Origin: JAYQUR01 sp038133505
GTDB lineage: Bacteria; Pseudomonadota; Alphaproteobacteria; MPNO01; UBA830
Length of the DNA: 11,834 bases
Reading direction: 5' to 3'
Assembly (NCBI GenBank): GCA_038133505.1
Contig: JAYPTI010000104.1
Span: forward strand, 1 to 11,834
Shown here: positions 6,279-11,834 of the stretch, piece by piece
How positions within the stretch are numbered: the first letter of the stretch is position 1
How the letters are laid out: each line of letters starts with the position of its first letter
Translations under genes and position numbers: made by a program
The notes under the pieces: generated by a model
What the model saw: only the letters and a program-made list of their open reading frames with translations
Told to the model about the DNA's origin: nothing
Database searches by the model: none

Positions 6279-7204
6279 CGGACCCCTCCGCCGCCGAAAT
6301 ACCGGCATTTTCAGGGAAAGACTCCGTAACCCCGGTGCTGATCGTAACGGGGCTGTCGGGGGCAGGCCGGTCGACGGCGCTGAAAGCACTCGAGGACCTG
6401 GGCTACGAGGCGGTCGACAATCTGCCGCTGTCGCTGCTGTCGAGCCTCGTGCAGCCGGGCACCGGCAAACGCATGCCGCTTGCCGTCGGTGTCGACGTCC
6501 GAACCCGGGATTTCGGCGTGGAGCCGTTCCTCGAAGAACTCGACGAACTCATCGCGGATCCCGACATCGCGGTTCGCGTGCTGTTCCTGGATTGCGACGC
6601 GGAAGTCCTCCGCCGGCGGTTCACGGAAACGCGGCGGCGTCATCCCATCGCCCCCGACCGGCCGGTTACCGACGGCATTCAGCACGAGGCGCGCCTGCTG
6701 ACCCCGCTGCGCGACCGCGCGGACGAGGTGATCGATACCTCCGAAATGTCGATCGGCGACCTGAAGCGACGGCTCGAGGCCTCCTACGCCACCGAGGCGG
6801 CGCCCGGTCTTGCCGTGTTCGTGACGTCGTTCGCCTACCGCCGCGGATTGCCGCACGAGGCGGATCTCGTCTTCGATGTGCGATTCCTGAAGAATCCGCA
6901 CTACGACGAGACGCTGCGCCCGCAGACCGGGCTCGACGCGCCGGTCGGCGAATTCATCGAGGCGGATGCCGGCTTCTCGGAATTTTTCGGCCAGCTGACG
7001 GCGCTTCTCGAACCGCTGCTGCCGCGCTATAGCGCGGAAGGCAAAAGCTATCTGACCATCGCCGTCGGCTGCACCGGCGGCCGGCACCGGTCCGTTTACG
7101 TCGCCGAACGTCTCGGTGCGTGGCTGGCCGGAATGAACGAACGGGTGATCGTGTCGCACCGCGATCTCGAAAACGAAAATACGGCGGGACAGGGACAATC
7201 ATGA
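6275..7204 (+). CDS. rapZ: RapZ-family nucleotide-binding / RNase adapter protein
   Basis: A 309-residue cytoplasmic protein of the RapZ (formerly YvcJ/YhbJ) family. In E. coli RapZ binds small RNAs and glucosamine-6-phosphate and directs RNase E to GlmZ; whether the alphaproteobacterial protein does so is unknown. The N-terminal P-loop is GLSGAGRST at 26-34, with Arg32 where the usual Walker A lysine stands. It is followed by the family block LEDLGYEAVDNLP (39-51) and VDVRTRDF (73-80). The C-terminal domain contains SFAYRRGLP at 185-193 and GCTGGRHRS at 265-273, the family's most conserved stretch. The ATG at 6275 overlaps the hprK stop, and its own TGA (7202-7204) overlaps the manX ATG, so translation of the three genes is probably coupled. 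Position between HPr kinase and EIIA(Man) supports a role in the PTS-linked regulatory network. Confidence 0.92.
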   Translation: MTDPSAAEIPAFSGKDSVTPVLIVTGLSGAGRSTALKALEDLGYEAVDNLPLSLLSSLVQPGTGKRMPLAVGVDVRTRDFGVEPFLEELDELIADPDIAVRVLFLDCDAEVLRRRFTETRRRHPIAPDRPVTDGIQHEARLLTPLRDRADEVIDTSEMSIGDLKRRLEASYATEAAPGLAVFVTSFAYRRGLPHEADLVFDVRFLKNPHYDETLRPQTGLDAPVGEFIEADAGFSEFFGQLTALLEPLLPRYSAEGKSYLTIAVGCTGGRHRSVYVAERLGAWLAGMNERVIVSHRDLENENTAGQGQS

Positions 7205-7608
7205 TCGGACTGGTAATCGTTACCCACGGCAACCTTGCGCAGGAATTCGTTTCCGCGATGGAGCATGTCGTCGGGCCGCAGAAACAGATCGAGACCGTCT
7301 GCATCGGTCCGGACGACAACATGGAAGGACGCCGCCGGGACATTCTGGATGCGGCGGGCCGGGCGGATACCGGCGACGGTGTGATCCTGCTGACCGACAT
7401 GTTTGGCGGCACGCCCTCGAATCTCGCGATCTCGATCCTCAAGGAGGCGAACGTCGACGTGATCGCGGGCGTCAACCTGCCGATGCTGGTGAAGCTCGCA
7501 ACCGTCCGTAAATCGCTGCCGCTCGACGAGGCGGTGGCGGAAGGCCAGAGCGCCGGCCGCAAATACATAAAGCTAGCCTCGAATTTGCTCGAAGAGCCGA
7601 ATGGCTGA
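7201..7608 (+). CDS. manX: PTS EIIA component, mannose (EIIA-Man) family
   Basis: A 135-residue single-domain EIIA of the mannose/fructose/sorbose family. His9 in the opening MIGLVIVTHGNLA is the expected phospho-accepting histidine that receives phosphate from HPr; LLTDMFGGTPSNLA (69-82) is the second family signature. No EIIB, EIIC or EIID partner is nearby, so it more likely signals the state of the phosphotransferase chain than transports sugar, as inferred for other alphaproteobacteria. The start at 7201 is chosen over upstream in-frame codons because AGGGA lies five bases before it and it forms an ATGA overlap with the rapZ stop. The end overlaps ptsH by eight bases. The gene symbol follows usage in rhizobial genomes. 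Confidence 0.92.
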   Translation: MIGLVIVTHGNLAQEFVSAMEHVVGPQKQIETVCIGPDDNMEGRRRDILDAAGRADTGDGVILLTDMFGGTPSNLAISILKEANVDVIAGVNLPMLVKLATVRKSLPLDEAVAEGQSAGRKYIKLASNLLEEPNG

Positions 7609-7897
7609 AGCGGCCCGTTTTCAGCGAACCGTCACGATCGTCAATCTTCGCGGCCTGCACGCCCGGGCCGCCGCCCGCTTTGCGGAGCGCGCAGAGGCAT
7701 ACGACTGCGAGATTACGGTCTCGCGCGGCGGCGAAACGGTGTCCGGCCGTTCGATCATGGGGCTTCTTCTTCTTGCCGCGGCCCGCGAGTGCGACATTGA
7801 CATCGCGACCGACGGCGAGGAAGCCGAAGAGGCGATAGAGGCGCTATGCGCCCTCGTCGCCGACGGATTCGGCGAATCCGACGAGGAAGAGACCTGA
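7601..7897 (+). CDS. ptsH: HPr phosphocarrier protein
   Basis: A 98-residue HPr. Its histidine (His20 in VNLRGLHARAA) carries phosphate from enzyme I to EIIA. The regulatory serine, Ser51 in GRSIMGLLLLAA, corresponds to Ser46 of classical HPr and is the target of HprK. The C-terminus is acidic (ESDEEET). Enzyme I is not encoded in the window; in this group it is commonly the nitrogen-type PtsP elsewhere on the chromosome. The ATG at 7601 overlaps the EIIA stop, with GAAGAG four bases upstream acting as a modest ribosome site. It is the last gene of the operon, ending 19 bases before a strong GC hairpin. Confidence 0.95.
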   Translation: MAEAARFQRTVTIVNLRGLHARAAARFAERAEAYDCEITVSRGGETVSGRSIMGLLLLAAARECDIDIATDGEEAEEAIEALCALVADGFGESDEEET

Positions 7898-7915
7898 ACT
7901 TCTCCGAGCGCCGTT

Positions 7916-7935
7916 CGCCCGGCTAGCGCCGGGCG
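7916..7935. terminator. Hairpin between convergent ptsH and hydrolase genes
   Basis: A perfect 8-bp stem, CGCCCGGC with GCCGGGCG, and a 4-base loop TAGC. It lies 18 bases after the ptsH stop and coincides with the 3' end of the opposite-strand hydrolase gene, whose stop codon (7923-7925) is at the loop. Neither side has a T-run, so it may be a shared, Rho-assisted or transcript-protecting hairpin rather than a classical terminator. Confidence 0.45.
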
Positions 7936-9584
7936 ATAAGCGGCAGGATGAGACGCGACGGGTATTTCGCGCTGTGATGGATCGTGTCGCTGCCCATCTT
8001 GTAGGGCAGATAGGCGTGCGTGAACGGCGCGTCCGTCAGCCGGGAATCCCCGTTGGCGATTTCCAGCCGCAGCCGGTGGCCGGCCGGAAAGACGTAGCTC
8101 GTCGGATGAACCTCGATGGTGAACTTGTAGATCTTTCCCGGTTCGAGGGGTTGCGGATCCGTATGGGTATGGCGCGGCCGCAACGCCGTCGTCGCGGCGG
8201 CATCGAGCTTGCGGTGCGATGCCTTCAGCCAGCCCTTGGTGACGTTGGTGAACCCCGGCGGGCGGCCTTCCGCGCGGGCGTCGGCGTCTTGCGGATGCTG
8301 GTCGGAAATCTTGACGATGAAATCCGTGTCCGGCTGGTCGGATGACGCGAACAGCTCGAGGACGATCGGCCCGGTGACTTCCGTCGGCTTTTCGAACGGC
8401 GCCGTGGTAAACGTCAGCACGCGCCCGACGAAATCCCAGCCGAACTTGCCGCGCGCGACCACGCCGTTCGCCCATTCGGGATCGGGATAGTCGTAGCTCG
8501 TCGCGCCGCCGCTTTTGGACGGCTCCTCGATCGTCAGGCTGCCGTCGTTAAGCGAAGTGACGCTGCCCGACTTGCGGCGGTTCAGGTAATAGGACGTCCG
8601 GCGCGCGCGCTTCAGCGGCCATTCCTTCTCCAGCCGGTATTCGTCGTCGCCGCGGATCAGGAGCTTGACGGGCGGGCCGTCCATCACGCCGTTCTTCTCG
8701 CCCTTGAGCCAGTGATCGTAGAACGGCAGCAGTTCGCGCTCGTGGAAGTCGGGCTGGTCGAACAGATGCGCAGCCTCCTCGACGTTGCGGGCGCCCATGA
8801 CCAGCAGCTTCTTCGGCCCGCCGATCGCCTCGTAACCCAGCAGGTTGCCGCGCAGGTGCAGCCCGACCTTGCCCCAGACGCCGATCGACAGCGCCGGAAC
8901 CCTGGACTGCGGCAGTCGCTCGAATGGCGTGCGCTCGCGCCACCAGTCGTCGTAGGTCTGGTGCGTCAGCAGCTCGGCGCCCAGGTCCGGCATCACCATC
9001 TTGCCCGTCGGCGCGTTGGCCGGCCGCAGCAGGTTGTTCTGCCGCAGCATGTTGAACCACATGTAGCGGAACTCGCTGTAGATGCCGCCGTGATAGACTT
9101 GGTCGCGGTAGGGATCGATCGCGCCGTCATAGGGCACGATGCATTTGAGCGCCGGCGGATTGGCGCACGCCATCAGCCATTGCGCCACCGCGTAGTATGA
9201 CTGCCCGATGCCGCCGACGTTGCCGTTGGACCAGTCCTGGTCGGCGATCCAGGCGATGATCTCGCAATAGTCTTCCTGCTCGCGCCGGTCGAAATAGCCG
9301 TAGGCGCCGTCCGACTTGCCGCTGCCGCGCACGTCGGCGTGGATATAGGCGTATCCCTTGCCGACGTACCAGTCGATCGGGCCCGTCTCGCGCCACGGAA
9401 ACAGCGCGTGCGCCGGCAGTCCGTCATATTCGAGCTGATAGGGAGAGATCGCGAACAGGACGGGGTGCTTGCCGTCGCCGGGCGGTCGGTGGACGACGNN
9501 NNNNNNNNGAACCCCGTCGCTCATCGTGATGTAGATATTCTCCACGACCGCGCGCCGTGCAGCCCGTCTTGCCGTCGTTGCCAT
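7923..9584 (-). CDS. CocE/NonD-family alpha/beta hydrolase (X-Pro dipeptidyl-peptidase type)
   Basis: About 553 residues with no signal peptide, so probably cytoplasmic. Order: alpha/beta hydrolase fold in the first 295 residues, with SPYQ (Y49, likely oxyanion tyrosine), DVRGSGKSDG (84-93) and the nucleophile elbow GIGQSY with Ser129. PFYDHWLKGEKNGVMDGPP (287-305) then leads into the C-terminal jelly-roll domain (about 310-553) typical of cocaine esterase and X-Pro peptidases. The family cleaves acyl esters or amides; the substrate here is unknown. The catalytic Asp and His are not obvious: the region often written GWYD reads VWGK at 236-239, and His281 is only a candidate. Ten unknown bases hide about four residues after MSDGV, but the frame is kept. 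Start ATG 9582-9584 has GGGAA upstream. It is the last gene of the ABC importer operon, 23 bases after the permease, suggesting it acts on the imported compound. Confidence 0.87.
   Translation of the reverse strand: MATTARRAARRAVVENIYITMSDGVXXXXVVHRPPGDGKHPVLFAISPYQLEYDGLPAHALFPWRETGPIDWYVGKGYAYIHADVRGSGKSDGAYGYFDRREQEDYCEIIAWIADQDWSNGNVGGIGQSYYAVAQWLMACANPPALKCIVPYDGAIDPYRDQVYHGGIYSEFRYMWFNMLRQNNLLRPANAPTGKMVMPDLGAELLTHQTYDDWWRERTPFERLPQSRVPALSIGVWGKVGLHLRGNLLGYEAIGGPKKLLVMGARNVEEAAHLFDQPDFHERELLPFYDHWLKGEKNGVMDGPPVKLLIRGDDEYRLEKEWPLKRARRTSYYLNRRKSGSVTSLNDGSLTIEEPSKSGGATSYDYPDPEWANGVVARGKFGWDFVGRVLTFTTAPFEKPTEVTGPIVLELFASSDQPDTDFIVKISDQHPQDADARAEGRPPGFTNVTKGWLKASHRKLDAAATTALRPRHTHTDPQPLEPGKIYKFTIEVHPTSYVFPAGHRLRLEIANGDSRLTDAPFTHAYLPYKMGSDTIHHSAKYPSRLILPLIARR
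9499..9508. other. Assembly gap (10 N)
   Basis: Ten undetermined bases inside the hydrolase gene. The frame on both sides agrees and the family pattern MSDGV-(about 4 residues)-V-HRP fits a gap of this size, so the join is probably genuine, though 10 N can also be an arbitrary scaffold marker. Confidence 0.95.
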
Positions 9585-9607
9585 GTCAGGTTCCCGAGGG
9601 GTTTATG

Positions 9608-10444
9608 TCAGACCGTGGTCTCCTCGCGCGTCTCCTGGTGCCACACCAGCAGACGGCGACGGATGTATTCCATCGACTTGATCACGCAGAAGCCGACGAT
9701 GCCGATCTCGACGATGCCCGCGAACACGCCGGGCGAATCGACGTAGCGCGCCGCTCTCAGCATCGAGTCACCGAGGCCCTGGCCGCCCATGATCATCTCG
9801 GTGACCAATACGACGATCAGGCAGATCGGCATCGCGATCTGAAGGCCGGTCAGAATCTGCGGCAGCGCTGCCGGCAGGATGACCTCCCGCAGCACCTCGC
9901 GGCGGTTCGCGCCGAGGCTCTGTGCCGACCAGATCAGCTCCTTCTCGATGGCATGGGTCGCCGCCCATGTCGTGATGATGATCTGGAACGAGGCCGAGAA
10001 CGCGACCATCAGGATCTTCGACAGGTCGAACAGCCCGAACCACAGCATGAAGATCGGCAGCAGCGCGATCTTGGGCATCGGCAGGCCGATGGAGATCAGC
10101 GGGTCGAAGAACCACCGCATCGGGCGGATGCGCGAGATCAGGATGCCGAGCGTCACGCCGCCTACCGCGGCCAGCGCAAAGGCGGTGATCGTGCGGTAGA
10201 GCGTGATCGCGATATCCATCGGCAGCTGGCCGGAAGCGAAATCCGTCGCGATGCGCGTGAGAACGACCGACAGGGGCGGCAGCAGGAACGCGATGACGAG
10301 TTCGAGCCGCGCGGCGAATTCCCAGGCGAGCAGCAGAAGTCCGATCGTCACGTAGGGGCCGACGGTGTCGAACAGCTGGCGGGTGGCGCCGAGCGTGCGT
10401 TCCGTCAGTCCTACGGATCCGGAACTGTCGAGGGTGCGCGCCAT
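9608..10444 (-). CDS. ABC importer permease, SsuC/TauC type (second permease)
   Basis: A 278-residue inner-membrane permease with about six hydrophobic helices (roughly 29-48, 80-105, 113-137, 143-163, 198-218, 240-260). It has the cytoplasmic EAA coupling loop SLGANRREVLREVILPAALP (176-195) that contacts the ATPase. It belongs to the nitrate/sulfonate/taurine/bicarbonate permease group, which also carries pyrimidine, riboflavin and aromatic compounds, so the family does not fix the substrate. A GGGAG ribosome site (10451-10455) lies within the last codons of the upstream permease gene, and the ATG comes three bases after that gene's stop, so translation is coupled. It is clearly different in sequence from its neighbour, pointing to a heterodimeric channel. 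An extra cytoplasmic N-terminal stretch of about 28 residues precedes the first helix. Confidence 0.9.
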   Translation of the reverse strand: MARTLDSSGSVGLTERTLGATRQLFDTVGPYVTIGLLLLAWEFAARLELVIAFLLPPLSVVLTRIATDFASGQLPMDIAITLYRTITAFALAAVGGVTLGILISRIRPMRWFFDPLISIGLPMPKIALLPIFMLWFGLFDLSKILMVAFSASFQIIITTWAATHAIEKELIWSAQSLGANRREVLREVILPAALPQILTGLQIAMPICLIVVLVTEMIMGGQGLGDSMLRAARYVDSPGVFAGIVEIGIVGFCVIKSMEYIRRRLLVWHQETREETTV

Positions 10445-10447
10445 CGT

Positions 10448-11194
10448 CTACTCCCGCCAGATCAGGATGCGCCGCGTCAGCGCGACGTATGCCCGGTCCG
10501 CAAAGAACCCGATTGCCGAGATGGTCGCGACGCCGGCGAACATGCCCGAATAGTCGCCGCCTTCGCCGAGCAGGTCGATCATGTAGCCGATCCCGTTGTT
10601 GGCGATGATCAGCTCGCCCGACACCAGCAGGATGAAGGCGAGCGCCAGCGCGACCCGAATGCCCGACAGGATCTCCGGCAGCGCCGACGGAACCACGACC
10701 TCCCACAGAACTTCGCGTTCGGTCGCGCCCATGCCGCGGGCGGACCACAGCAGGATCTGGTCGACGCCGCGCGCCGCGTTGTAGGAGCTGAGCACGATCG
10801 GCAGAAGGCAGCCGATGAAGATCAGCGTGATCTTCGAGCCGTCGCCGAGCCCGATCCACATGATGGTCAGCGGAATGAGCGCCGACTTCGGCATCGGGTA
10901 CAGGCAGCGCAGCAGCGGGTTCACGAGCACGTGGACCGGCCGGTACCAGGCCATCAGGATGCCGGCGAGGGTGCCGATCACGACGGCGGCGGCGAAGCCC
11001 GACGCGCCGCGGTAAAGCGACATGCCCGTATGCGACCAAAGGCCTTCCTCCGCGAGGCGGGTGAAGGAGGTCACGACGTCGGTGAAGGGAGGCAAAGCGT
11101 ACTCGGAAACCAGGCCGAGACGCGACGTGGCCTCCCAGAGCGCGGCGAGGATGAGCAGCGGCGTGAACCGCCAGAGGGTCTGGGTAATGCGCAC
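10448..11194 (-). CDS. ABC importer permease, SsuC/TauC type (first permease)
   Basis: A 248-residue inner-membrane permease with about six hydrophobic helices (roughly 10-28, 61-83, 96-116, 121-140, 180-200, 215-236). Its EAA loop GMGATEREVLWEVVVPSALP (154-173) marks it as the partner of a SsuB/TauB-like ATPase. The start is GTG at 11192-11194, 14 bases after the ATPase stop, with only a weak GGA ribosome site; no better in-frame start is near, and the first helix begins within ten residues. The TAG stop is followed after three bases by the second permease. Two non-identical permeases with one ATPase suggest a heterodimeric transmembrane channel. Substrate unknown. Confidence 0.9.
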   Translation of the reverse strand: MRITQTLWRFTPLLILAALWEATSRLGLVSEYALPPFTDVVTSFTRLAEEGLWSHTGMSLYRGASGFAAAVVIGTLAGILMAWYRPVHVLVNPLLRCLYPMPKSALIPLTIMWIGLGDGSKITLIFIGCLLPIVLSSYNAARGVDQILLWSARGMGATEREVLWEVVVPSALPEILSGIRVALALAFILLVSGELIIANNGIGYMIDLLGEGGDYSGMFAGVATISAIGFFADRAYVALTRRILIWRE

Positions 11195-11197
11195 GGT

Positions 11198-11217
11198 CTA
11201 TCCGCCCCCTATCCGCC
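11198..11217. repeat. 9-bp direct repeat at the ATPase-permease junction
   Basis: On the minus strand GGCGGATAG occurs twice with two G between (period 11). The first copy encodes Gly-Gly-stop of the ATPase and the second lies just before the permease GTG, supplying its weak ribosome site. It looks like a small tandem duplication. Confidence 0.7.
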
Positions 11218-11834
11218 TCGTGCCGCGTCGGCGGCGATGGCTTCCTCGCGGACGAGGTCCCAGATGTAGTCCACCTTGTCGAGGAATTCGCGTGACTTGG
11301 CGATCTCGGCATTCATGCCGCCCTCGAACCGGGTGCCGACGATTTCCTTCACGCGTCCCGGCCGCGCCGTCATGACGGCGACCCGGTCTGCGAGCAATAC
11401 GGCTTCGCGGACGTCGTGCGTGACGAAGACGACCGTGGTCGGCGACCGGTTCCAGATCGCCAGAAGCTCTTCCTGCATGATGCTTCGCGTCTGTGCGTCG
11501 AGCGCCCCGAACGGCTCGTCCATCAGCAGCGTGTCGGGGCTGATCGCAAGCGTGCGCGCGATCGCCACCCGCTGCTTCATGCCGCCCGAAAGCTGGGACG
11601 GGTAGCTGTCCTCGAACCCGTTCAGATGCACGAGGTCGATGAAATGCTGCGCCGTCCGGGCGCGTTCGTCCTTGGGAAGACCCTGTTTCTCGAGCCCGTA
11701 AAGCACGTTCTGCCGGACCGTCTTCCACGGGAACAGCGCGAAGTGCTGGAACACGATGCCGCGGTCGGGACCCGGGCCGGAAATCTCTTTGCCGTTAACC
11801 GAGATCCGCCCTTGCTGCAGCGGCATGAAGCCGC
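11209..11834 (-). CDS. ABC importer ATPase, SsuB/TauB type, 5' partial
   Basis: The C-terminal 207 or so residues of a nucleotide-binding subunit that powers the importer formed with the two permeases. The frame is open to the right edge (reading Gly-Phe before the first Met at 11824-11826), and the Walker A motif lies outside the window. Numbering from that Met: Q-loop Gln27 in GIVFQHFALFPW, ABC signature LSGGMKQRVAIAR (79-91), Walker B LLMDEPFGALD (100-110) and H-loop His137 in VTHDVREA. All present motifs are intact. The tail SREFLDKVDYIWDLVREEA matches ATPases of nitrate/sulfonate/taurine-type importers. The stop is TAG at 11209-11211. The substrate-binding protein gene usually found in such operons is not in view and is expected further right. 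Confidence 0.92.
   Translation of the reverse strand, partial: GFMPLQQGRISVNGKEISGPGPDRGIVFQHFALFPWKTVRQNVLYGLEKQGLPKDERARTAQHFIDLVHLNGFEDSYPSQLSGGMKQRVAIARTLAISPDTLLMDEPFGALDAQTRSIMQEELLAIWNRSPTTVVFVTHDVREAVLLADRVAVMTARPGRVKEIVGTRFEGGMNAEIAKSREFLDKVDYIWDLVREEAIAADAARGG

Noticed and set aside
7120..7200. Longer N-terminus for EIIA(Man)
   Set aside because: EIIA(Man) proteins begin right at the MIGLVIVTHG strand; the ATG at 7201 has AGGGA upstream and an ATGA overlap with rapZ.
9557..11269. 570-codon plus-strand open frame opposite the permeases
   Set aside because: The translation is dominated by Arg, Asp, Gln and His with no domain or membrane pattern, while the opposite strand encodes two clear permeases.
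9768..11312. 514-codon minus-strand open frame in another register over the permeases
   Set aside because: Rich in Arg, His and Pro with no domain; it is a frame-shifted shadow of the two permease genes.
1..11834. tRNA, rRNA, CRISPR array, insertion sequence, phage or defence-system genes
   Set aside because: No cloverleaf-like sequence, spaced direct repeats, transposase motifs or terminal repeats were seen; all large regions are explained by chromosomal-type genes.

Overview
The window is a GC-rich chromosomal segment from an alphaproteobacterium. The main evidence is the gene block response regulator - sensor kinase - short HPr kinase - RapZ - EIIA(Man) - HPr. This matches the chvI-chvG-hprK-manX-ptsH locus of rhizobia and Brucella (bvrR-bvrS), and the HPr kinase has the short, kinase-domain-only form known from alphaproteobacteria. 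I cannot name a genus. A run of 10 N marks a draft or metagenome assembly. No stretch longer than 300 bases lacks a gene.

Left part, plus strand (2-2856): the 3' part of a DinG/XPD-type Fe-S DNA helicase, then a small TerB-family protein with a plausible housekeeping promoter of its own. A 127-base intergenic gap follows. It holds a short hairpin (possible terminator), an 8-bp inverted repeat, and a close match to the sigma-32 (RpoH) heat-shock promoter consensus.

Centre, plus strand (2984-7897): a tightly packed apparent operon that begins with an exported rhodanese-like protein whose stop lies one base before chvI. It then runs chvI, chvG, hprK, rapZ, manX (EIIA-Man) and ptsH (HPr), and the last four genes are joined by 4-8 base overlaps or a 4-base gap. 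By family knowledge, ChvG senses the cell envelope or acidity and phosphorylates ChvI. HprK phosphorylates HPr on a serine, and HPr passes phosphate by histidine to EIIA(Man). No sugar-transporting EIIB/EIIC or enzyme I is present, so the phosphotransferase part looks regulatory. The most interesting feature is the RpoH-like promoter with an exported rhodanese at the head of this regulatory operon.

Right part, minus strand (11834-7923): an incomplete ABC importer operon in the order ATPase (5' part outside the window), two different SsuC/TauC-type permeases, then a CocE/NonD-type alpha/beta hydrolase containing the assembly gap. A substrate-binding protein is expected beyond the right edge. 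The layout suggests uptake of an ester or amide compound followed by cytoplasmic hydrolysis; the substrate cannot be read from the sequence. The two operons converge at a GC-rich hairpin at 7916-7935.
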